Shown one piece after another: positions 18,276-26,519 of a stretch of DNA of 64,000 nt. A program made the position numbers and the translations under genes. The notes under the pieces are model-generated. The model did not search any database and was not told the DNA's origin. It was given only the letters and a program-made list of their open reading frames with translations. This DNA comes from Thalassolituus maritimus (lineage in GTDB: Bacteria; Pseudomonadota; Gammaproteobacteria; Pseudomonadales; Oceanobacteraceae), in NCBI RefSeq assembly GCF_900156675.1, contig NZ_FTOH01000011.1, forward strand, positions 1 to 64,000, given 5' to 3'. Position 1 is the first letter of the stretch. Every line of letters begins with the position of its first letter.

Positions 18276-18416
18276 ATATAACTCCGGCGCTGTGGGGCAA
18301 CTTTATAGCGATGGAGTTATGGTGGTTATTTAAGGCTGTTGAGCCAACTTGCTAGGGCAAGCCAGAGCGTAGCTGTAACCATAAAATGGGTGGCGGAATT
18401 TCTAGCCGAGAGAGGC
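17928..18416 (-). repeat. Module-flanking repeat, copy 1 (intact AlpA-like gene plus upstream region)
   Basis: This block (AlpA-like gene and about 140 bases upstream) recurs in diverged form at 26,060-26,455 in the same orientation. Shared non-coding blocks include ATAACTCC, TATGGTGG, TTGAGCCAAC, GGGCAAG and AGAGCGTA. Protein similarity covers EYEELPQYVEQPP against EYEDMPQYVETPP and FRRTIRR against FLRTIRR. Copy 1 precedes the WYL/Wadjet module; copy 2 precedes the OLD/UvrD module. Confidence 0.7.
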
Positions 18417-19238
18417 CTTTTCCGAGTGTTCTTCAATCCTCAACAGGTACAACTGATATTCTGGTGGCTGTTGGGTATCGGGGTTTTCCGCAACTTCAAG
18501 ATCTCTTAACACATACCTCACAAGCGCCCGCCGAGTCGTTACTTGTCGTCCCGCCGCGCCACTGAATAATTCATCCCGGATTAGCTTTTCTTGGGCAGAA
18601 TTCAAGCTCGGATGTGGGCGCAGCTGTAAATTCACATATTCATCCCAATCAAAATCGAGGGGCGTTGGAGTGGTTTTTTCTACTGGCTCAGCTGCGTAAA
18701 TGCGAGCCAAGTTGAAGTCGCGATGCTCCTCAGTGACCTCATCGAATGCCCGGAGGTGCCATCGTCTACCAGCAAAAACAAAGGCTCTGGGGTGTACGAC
18801 TCGTTCAGTACCTTCAGGATTATTCATCGAACGATAAGTGATCTGAACGGCTCCGTTGACAGTGACGGCAGCATGCAGGATGCGGAAATATCCGGGATCA
18901 ACGTGGGTGAAATCCTGTCGGACCTCCTCCATTTCAATGTTTATGCTGGTGTTAGCTACAGCACGAAAGTATCGATCAATACTGAGGGTTGCGATGGCAG
19001 GGGAAAAGCGGGAAGTAGGCATATAGCGTCCCCTACCTTCACCCTTGACCGGAGAAGTATTGCGCGGATAAGTATTACGATACGCAGCAATAATACGGGA
19101 TGACTGAACACTGGAAATACCAAACGTCTCGCGCAGACGTTGATTTGTCAGTAGGCCCTCATAAGCCAACACCAACTCAATGAACTCAAACTGCTTGGAG
19201 GTGCGTGCATCCACGATCGTTGGTCTTCTGGGTTGCAA
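18402..19238 (-). CDS. WYL-domain transcriptional repressor (BrxR/CapW-like)
   Basis: A 278-residue protein with an N-terminal winged HTH (FEFIELVLAYEGLLTNQRLRE followed by GISSVQSSRIIAAYR), a central WYL ligand-sensing domain (about 115-205) and a C-terminal WCX-like extension. This is the layout of BrxR/CapW repressors that guard BREX, CBASS and other defence operons. It is divergent from jetA, and the 48-base gap holds overlapping palindromes suitable as its operator. The start shown is TTG 19238; GTG 19214 is possible. It probably represses the Wadjet operon until a signal binds. Confidence 0.8.
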   Translation of the reverse strand: MQPRRPTIVDARTSKQFEFIELVLAYEGLLTNQRLRETFGISSVQSSRIIAAYRNTYPRNTSPVKGEGRGRYMPTSRFSPAIATLSIDRYFRAVANTSINIEMEEVRQDFTHVDPGYFRILHAAVTVNGAVQITYRSMNNPEGTERVVHPRAFVFAGRRWHLRAFDEVTEEHRDFNLARIYAAEPVEKTTPTPLDFDWDEYVNLQLRPHPSLNSAQEKLIRDELFSGAAGRQVTTRRALVRYVLRDLEVAENPDTQQPPEYQLYLLRIEEHSEKASLG

Positions 19239-19247
19239 TTTACATGT

Positions 19248-19271
19248 ATGTTAATTTAACATTGATGTTAA
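19248..19271. promoter_or_regulatory. Overlapping palindromic operator between WYL and jetA
   Basis: Three half-sites alternate in direction: ATGTTAA (19248-19254), TTAACAT (19256-19262) and ATGTTAA (19265-19271). They give two overlapping perfect palindromes, one with a 1-nt spacer and one with a 2-nt spacer. They sit between the divergent WYL gene and jetA, just upstream of the jetA ribosome binding site (GGAAGGGAAGG), so a bound dimer could block both genes. Confidence 0.7.
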
Positions 19272-19286
19272 AGGAAGGGAAGGCCT

Positions 19287-20774
19287 ATGACTGAGTCGAT
19301 CACCAATCTCTTTGATCGTGTTCCGGAGCGCGTCTTTCGCCCATTGGGGGCGGTTGATCACTCTCGGCGCAATTGGTTGTTGCTGTCCCATCTGTATAAC
19401 GATTTTTTTGCTCCCGAGGCTGATCCCCCTGATGGTGAGGGCTGGACCCAAAAACGTGTGACTGCCTCCATCGAGCGTTTTCTACAGCGCTGGGACGATG
19501 AGCATGGGGCCGACCCCGAGGAGCTGGCGACACCGCTCAATGTCAGAGCGCATGGCGCACTAAAAATGCTGATTGAGAGTGAGTGGCTCAGTATTGACCG
19601 CGTGGGATTCACGCAATTCATCATCATGCGCCCCACTGTGCAGGGACTATTTGAACTGCTGAAGAGCTTTGCGGAGCAAGGACCAGAGTTCATCGGCGGT
19701 CGTGTCCAGTCCATTCGTAATAACCTGATGCAGGTACAAGCTGACCCCGGGGCGAATGCAGCCGTATTTCAGTTGGCAGCCAAGGAATGTTCGTCGCTGT
19801 TGCGCATGTTGAATACCACACGAATGCGCGTGCGGGAGGCTAGCGACTTACTCCGCCAACAAAATACGACGCATATTTTTTTGGAGCGATTTTTTGGCGA
19901 GTATATCTCCAGCCTGTATATCGGAGACTACTCCGATCTGTTCTCTAAAAACCACCCGTTGACGTCTCGATGGGAAATTATTGATTTGGTGTCTCAGATT
20001 TCGGAGGAGACAGAGAGTCGCGCAAAGCTACGGGGCTGGTATCGAAAGAATCTTCGTTGTCGGAATGACGAGGAGGCGGATTCGCTGATTGATGCAGATA
20101 CCGCAAGGGTGTTGGCATTGCGCGAAGTCGACAGGTTGCTGACGCGATTGAAAGATGCTGTTACCCGCGCGAATGACCAAGCATTGGGGTATCTTGAGTA
20201 TAAAGTGAGGTCACAGGGTAATTTCGACCTGTGGATCGATCAGACACTTGATGCACTTGTTCGTGCGGCTGATTCGCGGAAAGACGAAGATTTGAGGATA
20301 GCTATCGGATGGTCTCAAGGGCGGCTTCTCAGCGAAGAAGCGCTGAAACTACCAACTGTGAAACCACGAAAGCGTAAAGGTGCGGTGATTCAAAAGCGAC
20401 AGCTCTCTCCCGAAGCTCAGGCTCGACGGTTGGTACGACAAATCATGAAAGGCAACCGCGAAGTGTCTGAGGCCAAAATACTTGCCTATGTTGACCGCCA
20501 TTTGCCTAATGGAGGTGAAGTCGAAAGCGGGTCATTGGTGGTTGAGTCCATTAACGACTTATGCGTTTTGGCGGCTTTCAGTCGTTTGGGGCTTGTGGCG
20601 GAACGGGCGCTAAGAAATGAGCAAAAAGGGCTTGTGAGAGACAAACTCTACAGAGAGTTGGGTAAGCATATTGAAATTGAACTGACCGGTGAGCGCTTTG
20701 AAAACAAATATCTGGAAGCGCCGTCGGTAAAGATTCGTCGAATTCAAATCAGAGGACAGGGACATGTCGGTTAA
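19287..20774 (+). CDS. jetA: Wadjet anti-plasmid system protein JetA
   Basis: A 495-residue protein, first of four overlapping genes. JetA is the kleisin-like subunit that bridges the SMC heads of the Wadjet complex, which extrudes and cleaves circular plasmid DNA. The N-terminal part (FDRVPERVFRPLGAVDHSRRNWLLLSHLYNDFF) and the predicted winged-helix and helical regions fit Wadjet JetA, but the call leans strongly on gene order. It has a good ribosome binding site and a WYL-controlled upstream region. It overlaps jetB by 11 bases. The Wadjet subtype was not determined. Confidence 0.85.
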   Translation: MTESITNLFDRVPERVFRPLGAVDHSRRNWLLLSHLYNDFFAPEADPPDGEGWTQKRVTASIERFLQRWDDEHGADPEELATPLNVRAHGALKMLIESEWLSIDRVGFTQFIIMRPTVQGLFELLKSFAEQGPEFIGGRVQSIRNNLMQVQADPGANAAVFQLAAKECSSLLRMLNTTRMRVREASDLLRQQNTTHIFLERFFGEYISSLYIGDYSDLFSKNHPLTSRWEIIDLVSQISEETESRAKLRGWYRKNLRCRNDEEADSLIDADTARVLALREVDRLLTRLKDAVTRANDQALGYLEYKVRSQGNFDLWIDQTLDALVRAADSRKDEDLRIAIGWSQGRLLSEEALKLPTVKPRKRKGAVIQKRQLSPEAQARRLVRQIMKGNREVSEAKILAYVDRHLPNGGEVESGSLVVESINDLCVLAAFSRLGLVAERALRNEQKGLVRDKLYRELGKHIEIELTGERFENKYLEAPSVKIRRIQIRGQGHVG

Positions 20775-21399
20775 TTGGAACCGTATTGCCGAACGTCAGG
20801 AAACGTTCACGGTTAAAGATTTTCAACGGGCTGCGCTTCGTTTAATCGTTGACCAGGTTCTCTATCAGTCCAATGCAAAACAGCGTGTTGACTATGATCT
20901 TATTGCCGCCTACGAGAAGGAATTTACTGAGGTGCTGGATCTGCTAGGCTGCAATCTCGACCATAACGCAAGGGAGCGTTATGTCGCTGCAGTTCCGACA
21001 CAACCGGATGTCAGTAAAATTCCGCTGATGCATACGCTCTTAGCCCTAGTGCTAAGAAAACTCTACGACCACCATATGAATCGAGGCTCCCTAAATATAG
21101 GCATAGCGGGTATCAGTCTGTCCGAATTGGAGACTGCTTTTAAGGAGTCGACCGGTCGCGACCTACCGATGAAGCCGCAAGCGGATCTGATGGTTATGCT
21201 GGAGGCGATGAAACGTTGGGGAATCGCTCGCCCCGTGAAAGCCGATAATGTGGGAGAGGTAACCTGGTATGTGGAAATACTGCCGGGTATTCAGAGTTTG
21301 ATCAATGAGCGGTCACTGGCAATGTTGAAAGCCCATGCGGAAGTACTTTACGAGCCAGATGGGTCTGATCGCGAAGACACTGAAGGGGGCGAGGCATGA
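20764..21399 (+). CDS. jetB: Wadjet anti-plasmid system protein JetB (DUF4194-like)
   Basis: A 211-residue protein matching the DUF4194/JetB type, an MukE-like KITE subunit with tandem winged helices that supports the JetA kleisin. Recognisable stretches are FQRAALRLIVDQVLYQ near the N terminus and VMLEAMKRWGIARPV in the C-terminal winged helix. It overlaps jetA by 11 bases and jetC by 4 bases (ATGA), so subunit ratios are translationally coupled. Confidence 0.85.
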   Translation: MSVNWNRIAERQETFTVKDFQRAALRLIVDQVLYQSNAKQRVDYDLIAAYEKEFTEVLDLLGCNLDHNARERYVAAVPTQPDVSKIPLMHTLLALVLRKLYDHHMNRGSLNIGIAGISLSELETAFKESTGRDLPMKPQADLMVMLEAMKRWGIARPVKADNVGEVTWYVEILPGIQSLINERSLAMLKAHAEVLYEPDGSDREDTEGGEA

Positions 21400-24300
21400 A
21401 ACAGCTTCGGCGCGTTGTATTGGTTCAGTTCTACCTTCATGAAGCCTTTGATATTGAAATGGATGGGTCAACCGCTTTTCTTGGTCCAAATGGGTCCGGT
21501 AAATCGTCGACGCTGGATGCTATTCAAATTGCGATGCTGGGTGGCAACCAGCAATATGCGCGCTTTAACACCCAGTCCGTGTCGAGTAAGCAGCGACGTA
21601 GTTTGGCTGGATACTGTCTCGGCATGTTGCGTAACCCGGAAAAGGATAGTCAGGTTATTGGCCGAGCGCGCGATGAGGCTCGTACCTACATTATTTTAGT
21701 CTTTGGTGATGAGGAAGCCGGGGCAGACGTCCTTTCTGCAGGGATCTGTATTGAAGCTGATGTTGAGTCTCAACAGCATGAAGTGAAAGGCTTGTTTGTC
21801 CTTCCGGGGCAAAACCTGAGAGCCAAGGATTGTATCGTGTTTGACGGTCGTGACCGCCTTCCGATGCCATTTGCAGAGTTTCGGGAGACCGCAAGGGAGC
21901 GGGCCAAGACGATAGGGCGCACTGCCATTTTTACAGATAAGTCCAGTGAGTATGTGCAAGAGTTACTTTATGCCCTCAATGGACAGCGAATGCCTGATTC
22001 ACGGCGCTTCATGTCTTCGTTCGTCAAGTCGATGACACTGAAGAATGTCGACTCTATCGATGAGTTTGTGCGCAACTATGTGGTCGAGCCTAATCCGGTC
22101 GATATTGCCGCGTTTCGGAAACAGGTAGAACAGTTTGAAGCGTTGCGTGACCTTATCCGAAAGACCAAAGCGCGTATTTCGCGATTAACCGGGATTCTGT
22201 CGGATTTTGAACGGGCCCGTTCGGCGGAGTCCAGAATTGCGTCACTTGAAGCGATTAAAGCTGTATTCCAGGTTGAGTGGCTGGGTGAGCGAATTGATGA
22301 TCTGGACGAAAGGATCGAAACGCTAAGCGACCAACGAAGAACGGCACAGGAAAAGGCTCAACAGGCAAAAGTGGAGCGAGATGCTCAACAAACACAGGTC
22401 AATAAGTTAACGGTTCAGCTGGAATCCGATCAGGCGGAGCAGTCTCGCCTACGGTTAGAAAGCGAAATTCGCGCTAATCAACAATTGATTGAGGCCTACC
22501 AGCATCCAGAGCTTGCACGGGCTAATCGGTGGGTCAATGCATTGAGAGATGTGGTTGATGATGATGCGTTTAGAAGTATTAAGGGACTGGTAGTTTCCAC
22601 CATCGAATCATTAGTCCAAGCGCGCAGCCAAGACGATGTCGGCTCGGCAGTTGCAAAAGCACTGGGCGAGTTGGGCAGCCAAATTGCCCCTGTGCGTACC
22701 ACCGCTCAAACCGAGTTGTCTTCCGTCATAAAGCAACGCGATGCCTTGACTGAAGAGCGTGATGCGACCCGGCGCCGAATAGCTGCGGCCGGTAAAACAG
22801 GACGGTTGCTTAACGATGGTGCGGCACTGCTGCTGGAATTGCTGGAGCGTGCCGGGATGGCTGTCCAGCCGGTATCTGCTCTGGCTCGTATTCTGAGGGC
22901 GGAATGGGCACCCGCACTGGAAGCTTATCTAGGCGGTGATAGAGATGCACTGGTGGTGACGGAAGGCAACACCCAAGACGCCGTGAAAATCCTGCGGGAA
23001 GCACGGCGGCGTGGGCAACGGGTCGATGGGGCCGCTGTTATACAGCCTTATCATCTTCGTCAGGTCAACACTTCTCCTAAAGGTACAGAGTTTGCCGTAG
23101 GTTTGCTGGAAACTGATAACGACACCGCCCGCCGCTTTCTGTGGCAAAAATTTGGCAGCATGCGGCTGGTGGATACCGAAGCCGAGCTGGAAATGCATCC
23201 TCGGGCGATTACGCGTGATGGCATGCTTAGCCAAGGCGGGCTCACAAAGTCAATCAGGGTCGCTTCCGTCAGTGATCTTCGCGTTGGCAAAGACATGGCG
23301 GATACCTCTGAGTTATCCCGCCACGCGGCGGAGATTCAGGGGCACATGGAGGCTCTGGCTAAGCGACAAGCGCGCTTAGAAACGGTAGTGAGGGTCTTGT
23401 CGAGTCAAGATGCCGATGATGAGGATGGAATAGCTAAAAAACTGGCCGAAGCAGCCCAGGCTATGACCGCGGCAAAACAACAGTTGACGGCGCTGGATGT
23501 CTCTCACTTGGGGGAGATACGAGTAATGGTGGAACACGCTCAGGCTGAGTATCAACGCCTGGATAACGAGTACACGGAGAATGATCGTCTGGCTGTTGGA
23601 CTGGATCAACAAATTGAGGGAAGAATTCGGGAGAAGACCGCGCTTGAAGATCAATTACCTGAGTGCCGCGAGATTGAACGATCTGCCTTGGCCGATCCAC
23701 TGATCGTCGTTGAGACAATGGATACCTTGAAGGACGAAATTGAACGTGCCGAGAGTGCGTATCCCGCCCGCATTGCCGAGGTTGAGAAAAAGCTGAGTAA
23801 TAACCAATCCCGCCAGAGATCAGCTGAAGAGCGGGCATCTTTGGACCTAGTAAGTTATGTGCAGGATGAGCGTCTGGATGTCCAAGTGTCGGATATGCAT
23901 TGGCACGACCGCTTTTCTTGGGCAGCGGACGAAAAACACAAACTGGCTGACACCCAGCTACAGAACTACGAAGCTGAAGCCGAGCAGGCGCGCCTGGCAT
24001 CGGAAGAAACCCTCCGCTCCGATATAGCAATGTCACTGCATGACCGATTTAAGGAGATGGACCTTGAACGCCGGGAGAGAAACAAGATTCTTGATGCCTG
24101 TCCGGCATTTACCGGAGGTGAGCGCTACCGTTTTACCAGCAGTGTCGTGCCACACTACGAGTCACTAGTGCGATATATCAATCAGATCGCACAGGATGAG
24201 CAAAGCCTATCGTTATTTGCCGATAACACAGACGACATCAACGAGACACTGCGCGAGCTTGTTGAAGCTGCTGCAGAGTCTGGCAATGCAAGTGCTGTGC

Positions 24301-24824
24301 TGGACTATCGCCAATTTTTCACTTTCGATCTCGATATTCTGGTAGACGGTAAACGTGTTGATCGCATGAGTAACCGGCAAGGAGCCGGCTCTAACGGAGA
24401 GCACATTGCCCCCATGTATGTCGCTGCTGGTGCCGCTTTGGCCAAGGCCTATCGCCTCCATAACCGGAAGGGACAACAAAGTGGCAGCGGACTGATATGC
24501 CTTGACGAAGCGTTTCATGGGATGGACACCACAAACGCGGTGGCGACAGCTCGGTTCCTCCAAAGCATTGGTTTACAGTTAATCATGGCAGGGCCGGAGT
24601 TGGAACGGACAAAGCTCGCGCCGATTACGCAAACGATCTATGACCTGGACCGGGAAGGGCTGGATCTGTTGATGGAGCGAACCAAATTCAAGGAGGCAGC
24701 GAATGCGCTGATGGTCAGCGATATGCCGGGGGAAAATCCTGAAGTGTTGGCCAGCGCTTATCAACAGTTAGGACTGACACCTTCTCAAATGGAGTCTGTA
24801 GAAGCTGATGCCGACAATGGCTAG
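21396..24824 (+). CDS. jetC: Wadjet SMC-like ATPase JetC
   Basis: A 1,142-residue MukB/SMC-type ATPase, the DNA-loop-extruding motor of Wadjet. Walker A is GPNGSGKSSTLDAIQ (about residues 30-44), and Walker B is SGLICLDEAFHGMD near residue 1,035. Two long charged coiled coils (about 265-370 and 640-860) flank a hinge-like region. A signature-like NRQGAGSNGEHIAPMY precedes Walker B. Length and layout fit JetC. It overlaps jetB by 4 bases and jetD by 17. All ATPase motifs look intact. Confidence 0.92.
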   Translation: MKQLRRVVLVQFYLHEAFDIEMDGSTAFLGPNGSGKSSTLDAIQIAMLGGNQQYARFNTQSVSSKQRRSLAGYCLGMLRNPEKDSQVIGRARDEARTYIILVFGDEEAGADVLSAGICIEADVESQQHEVKGLFVLPGQNLRAKDCIVFDGRDRLPMPFAEFRETARERAKTIGRTAIFTDKSSEYVQELLYALNGQRMPDSRRFMSSFVKSMTLKNVDSIDEFVRNYVVEPNPVDIAAFRKQVEQFEALRDLIRKTKARISRLTGILSDFERARSAESRIASLEAIKAVFQVEWLGERIDDLDERIETLSDQRRTAQEKAQQAKVERDAQQTQVNKLTVQLESDQAEQSRLRLESEIRANQQLIEAYQHPELARANRWVNALRDVVDDDAFRSIKGLVVSTIESLVQARSQDDVGSAVAKALGELGSQIAPVRTTAQTELSSVIKQRDALTEERDATRRRIAAAGKTGRLLNDGAALLLELLERAGMAVQPVSALARILRAEWAPALEAYLGGDRDALVVTEGNTQDAVKILREARRRGQRVDGAAVIQPYHLRQVNTSPKGTEFAVGLLETDNDTARRFLWQKFGSMRLVDTEAELEMHPRAITRDGMLSQGGLTKSIRVASVSDLRVGKDMADTSELSRHAAEIQGHMEALAKRQARLETVVRVLSSQDADDEDGIAKKLAEAAQAMTAAKQQLTALDVSHLGEIRVMVEHAQAEYQRLDNEYTENDRLAVGLDQQIEGRIREKTALEDQLPECREIERSALADPLIVVETMDTLKDEIERAESAYPARIAEVEKKLSNNQSRQRSAEERASLDLVSYVQDERLDVQVSDMHWHDRFSWAADEKHKLADTQLQNYEAEAEQARLASEETLRSDIAMSLHDRFKEMDLERRERNKILDACPAFTGGERYRFTSSVVPHYESLVRYINQIAQDEQSLSLFADNTDDINETLRELVEAAAESGNASAVLDYRQFFTFDLDILVDGKRVDRMSNRQGAGSNGEHIAPMYVAAGAALAKAYRLHNRKGQQSGSGLICLDEAFHGMDTTNAVATARFLQSIGLQLIMAGPELERTKLAPITQTIYDLDREGLDLLMERTKFKEAANALMVSDMPGENPEVLASAYQQLGLTPSQMESVEADADNG

Positions 24825-26064
24825 CAAAGGTGCCGAAGCTTGTAACAAAACCATACATCGGCTACTTCAACGTGTGGCTCGCCGTGTGTTTACGGATGGC
24901 AATTTGTCGCCTACCGCTGATCAGCGTTCCGTGAGCTTTCCTGCCACGTCATCGAGTCTTTCCGAGTATTTCCAGCTCGAACGTTTTGCTGATAGAGAAG
25001 ATTATCATGCCAGGTTGCAGTCTTTTGCCAGAATAGGAGCTGTGCAGGCAGATTGGGATCGACGCTCAAGTGAGCAAGGTCAACTAGACAGGGTGACATT
25101 GAACGATCCTACGAAAGCTGCGGAATTGCTTGGCATCGATTTGCCGTGGGTTGTTGCCGCCACAGCGATTCAACACCTTGAACAGGTTGCCGGAGATTCT
25201 GAACTAACGATTGCCCCTATTGTTGATGCTTGGAAACACGGTAGAGCACCGGGAGGCGTTACGGCAAACAAGGCCAGTCAGTTTATCGATAGCATTCGCG
25301 TTATTGAGGCTGCACGTCGGTTGGGGGCTTCCGATCAAGACCTGTTGCTTCGGAGAGTGAGCACACAGCTATTTGGGGACAGTAAGCGGATAGAATCGTT
25401 GGTGCGGCCTATCGCGTATCTTCTTTGCGACGATAGCGACGATGAGGATATTTTTTCTCACCTTGGGCTGGTAAAGCACCCCCAACCAATGCTCGTGAGT
25501 GGAGGCGCCGACTGTCGTGTGTATGTGGGGGAGGGCTCAATCCCTTTGCTAAAGCCTTATATTGGTCTTCGCCCTGATAGAATAGATGGGCTGTCTGTCG
25601 ATAGTGGTCGAATCCAACACTTGCTAACGATAGAGAATCTCGCCAGCTTCAATGAGGCGGCAGAGTACAGTGACAATCCCGATGATTTGCTTATCGTGTA
25701 TGTGGCAGGGAATCCTACGCCATCCTGGTTAGCTGCCTACAAAAGGCTTCTGAAGTCCGCCAAGCCCTCGACGGTGATGCACTGGGGGGATATCGATGTA
25801 GGTGGGTTTCGGATTGCTGGGAGAATAGCTGAGAGCGCTATTGCGGTAGGTTATTCACTTGATCTCTGGCGGATGAACGCCGCTGAGATGAGAGCCAACG
25901 CGCATAACAACGCGCCTGGCAAAGAGCAGATAACACAAATTGCGCAGATCTGTGAAAAGTATGGTTGGAATCAGGAATTAGCTGGGCTCAAAGAGAACCC
26001 CGTTTTTCAAGAACAAGAGTTTATTGAGTGGACTCCGTTGACCTCATGGTTTAAGTGTTTATAA
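24808..26064 (+). CDS. jetD: Wadjet nuclease subunit JetD
   Basis: A 418-residue protein with a C-terminal TOPRIM-type nuclease domain (DUF2220): an acidic LLTIENLASFNEA element (about residue 273), then VMHWGDIDVGGFRIAGRI (about 321-338) with the DxD pair that binds metal. JetD is the topoisomerase-VI-like endonuclease that cuts the plasmid once the loop extruder stalls. It overlaps jetC by 17 bases; ATG 24817 is an alternative start. Its 3' end runs directly into the truncated AlpA-like pseudogene, marking a module junction. Confidence 0.9.
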   Translation: MPTMASKGAEACNKTIHRLLQRVARRVFTDGNLSPTADQRSVSFPATSSSLSEYFQLERFADREDYHARLQSFARIGAVQADWDRRSSEQGQLDRVTLNDPTKAAELLGIDLPWVVAATAIQHLEQVAGDSELTIAPIVDAWKHGRAPGGVTANKASQFIDSIRVIEAARRLGASDQDLLLRRVSTQLFGDSKRIESLVRPIAYLLCDDSDDEDIFSHLGLVKHPQPMLVSGGADCRVYVGEGSIPLLKPYIGLRPDRIDGLSVDSGRIQHLLTIENLASFNEAAEYSDNPDDLLIVYVAGNPTPSWLAAYKRLLKSAKPSTVMHWGDIDVGGFRIAGRIAESAIAVGYSLDLWRMNAAEMRANAHNNAPGKEQITQIAQICEKYGWNQELAGLKENPVFQEQEFIEWTPLTSWFKCL

Positions 26065-26291
26065 AGACCCAAGACTTTACGCGGCGGGATGTCAGTTTGA
26101 AGCCCGGTAATTCTTCGTAGCGCTCCATATCGCAGATGTTTTTGTGATAGGGATAGGTGAATTGCGCGTCGCCGGATGGTTCTGAGAAAGGGGTGCGGAG
26201 GCGTTTCCACGTACTGCGGCATATCTTCGTATTCAGGTGTCCCCGGCTTGGGCAGAGATTGGGGTGATTGGGATTTCGTGCATAACTCCAA
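26060..26291 (-). pseudogene. Frameshifted, truncated AlpA-like regulator
   Basis: Reading leftward from 26291, one frame gives an N terminus like the gene at 17,928 (GTPEYEDMPQYVETPPHPFLRTIRR). After a frameshift the match continues in another frame as YHKNICDMERYEELPGFKLTSRRVKSW, aligning with LAETTIYEMERRGDFPRRFNLTPRCVVW. The C-terminal part is missing and is replaced by the end of jetD. It is therefore a decayed paralogue, not an active gene. Confidence 0.75.
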
Positions 26292-26455
26292 TATTGTGCA
26301 TCAAGACGATGTTTGGCCGTGGAGATATGGTGGCTATCGAGAACAATTGAGCCAACCCGCTTGGGCAAGTTAGAGCGTATTTACAGTAATTGATTGTGTG
26401 AGTAGGGCGTAGGTGGCCTTGATGCTCAGCAAAATTTCTGGTCGTAGCCTAAAGA
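26060..26455 (-). repeat. Module-flanking repeat, copy 2 (decayed)
   Basis: This is the diverged copy of the 17,928-18,416 block, same orientation, carrying the AlpA pseudogene and its upstream region. The upstream part keeps ATAACTCC, a GGAGATATGGTGGCTAT block, TTGAGCCAACCCGCTTGGGC and AGAGCGTA. It fills the gap between jetD and the OLD-family gene, and similarity fades before the OLD-gene ribosome binding site. Confidence 0.7.
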
Positions 26456-26519
26456 GCCTGCTGTTTGTGCTGTCGGAAAAATAACAATTGAGTTATGAGA
26501 TTGTGGGGATAGGGAAGAA

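Noticed and set aside
26021-26040. ATTGAGTGG match to the guaA 3' end inside jetD, considered as attR
   Set aside because: Only about nine bases match, it is within coding sequence, and backbone genes of the same element continue well beyond it.
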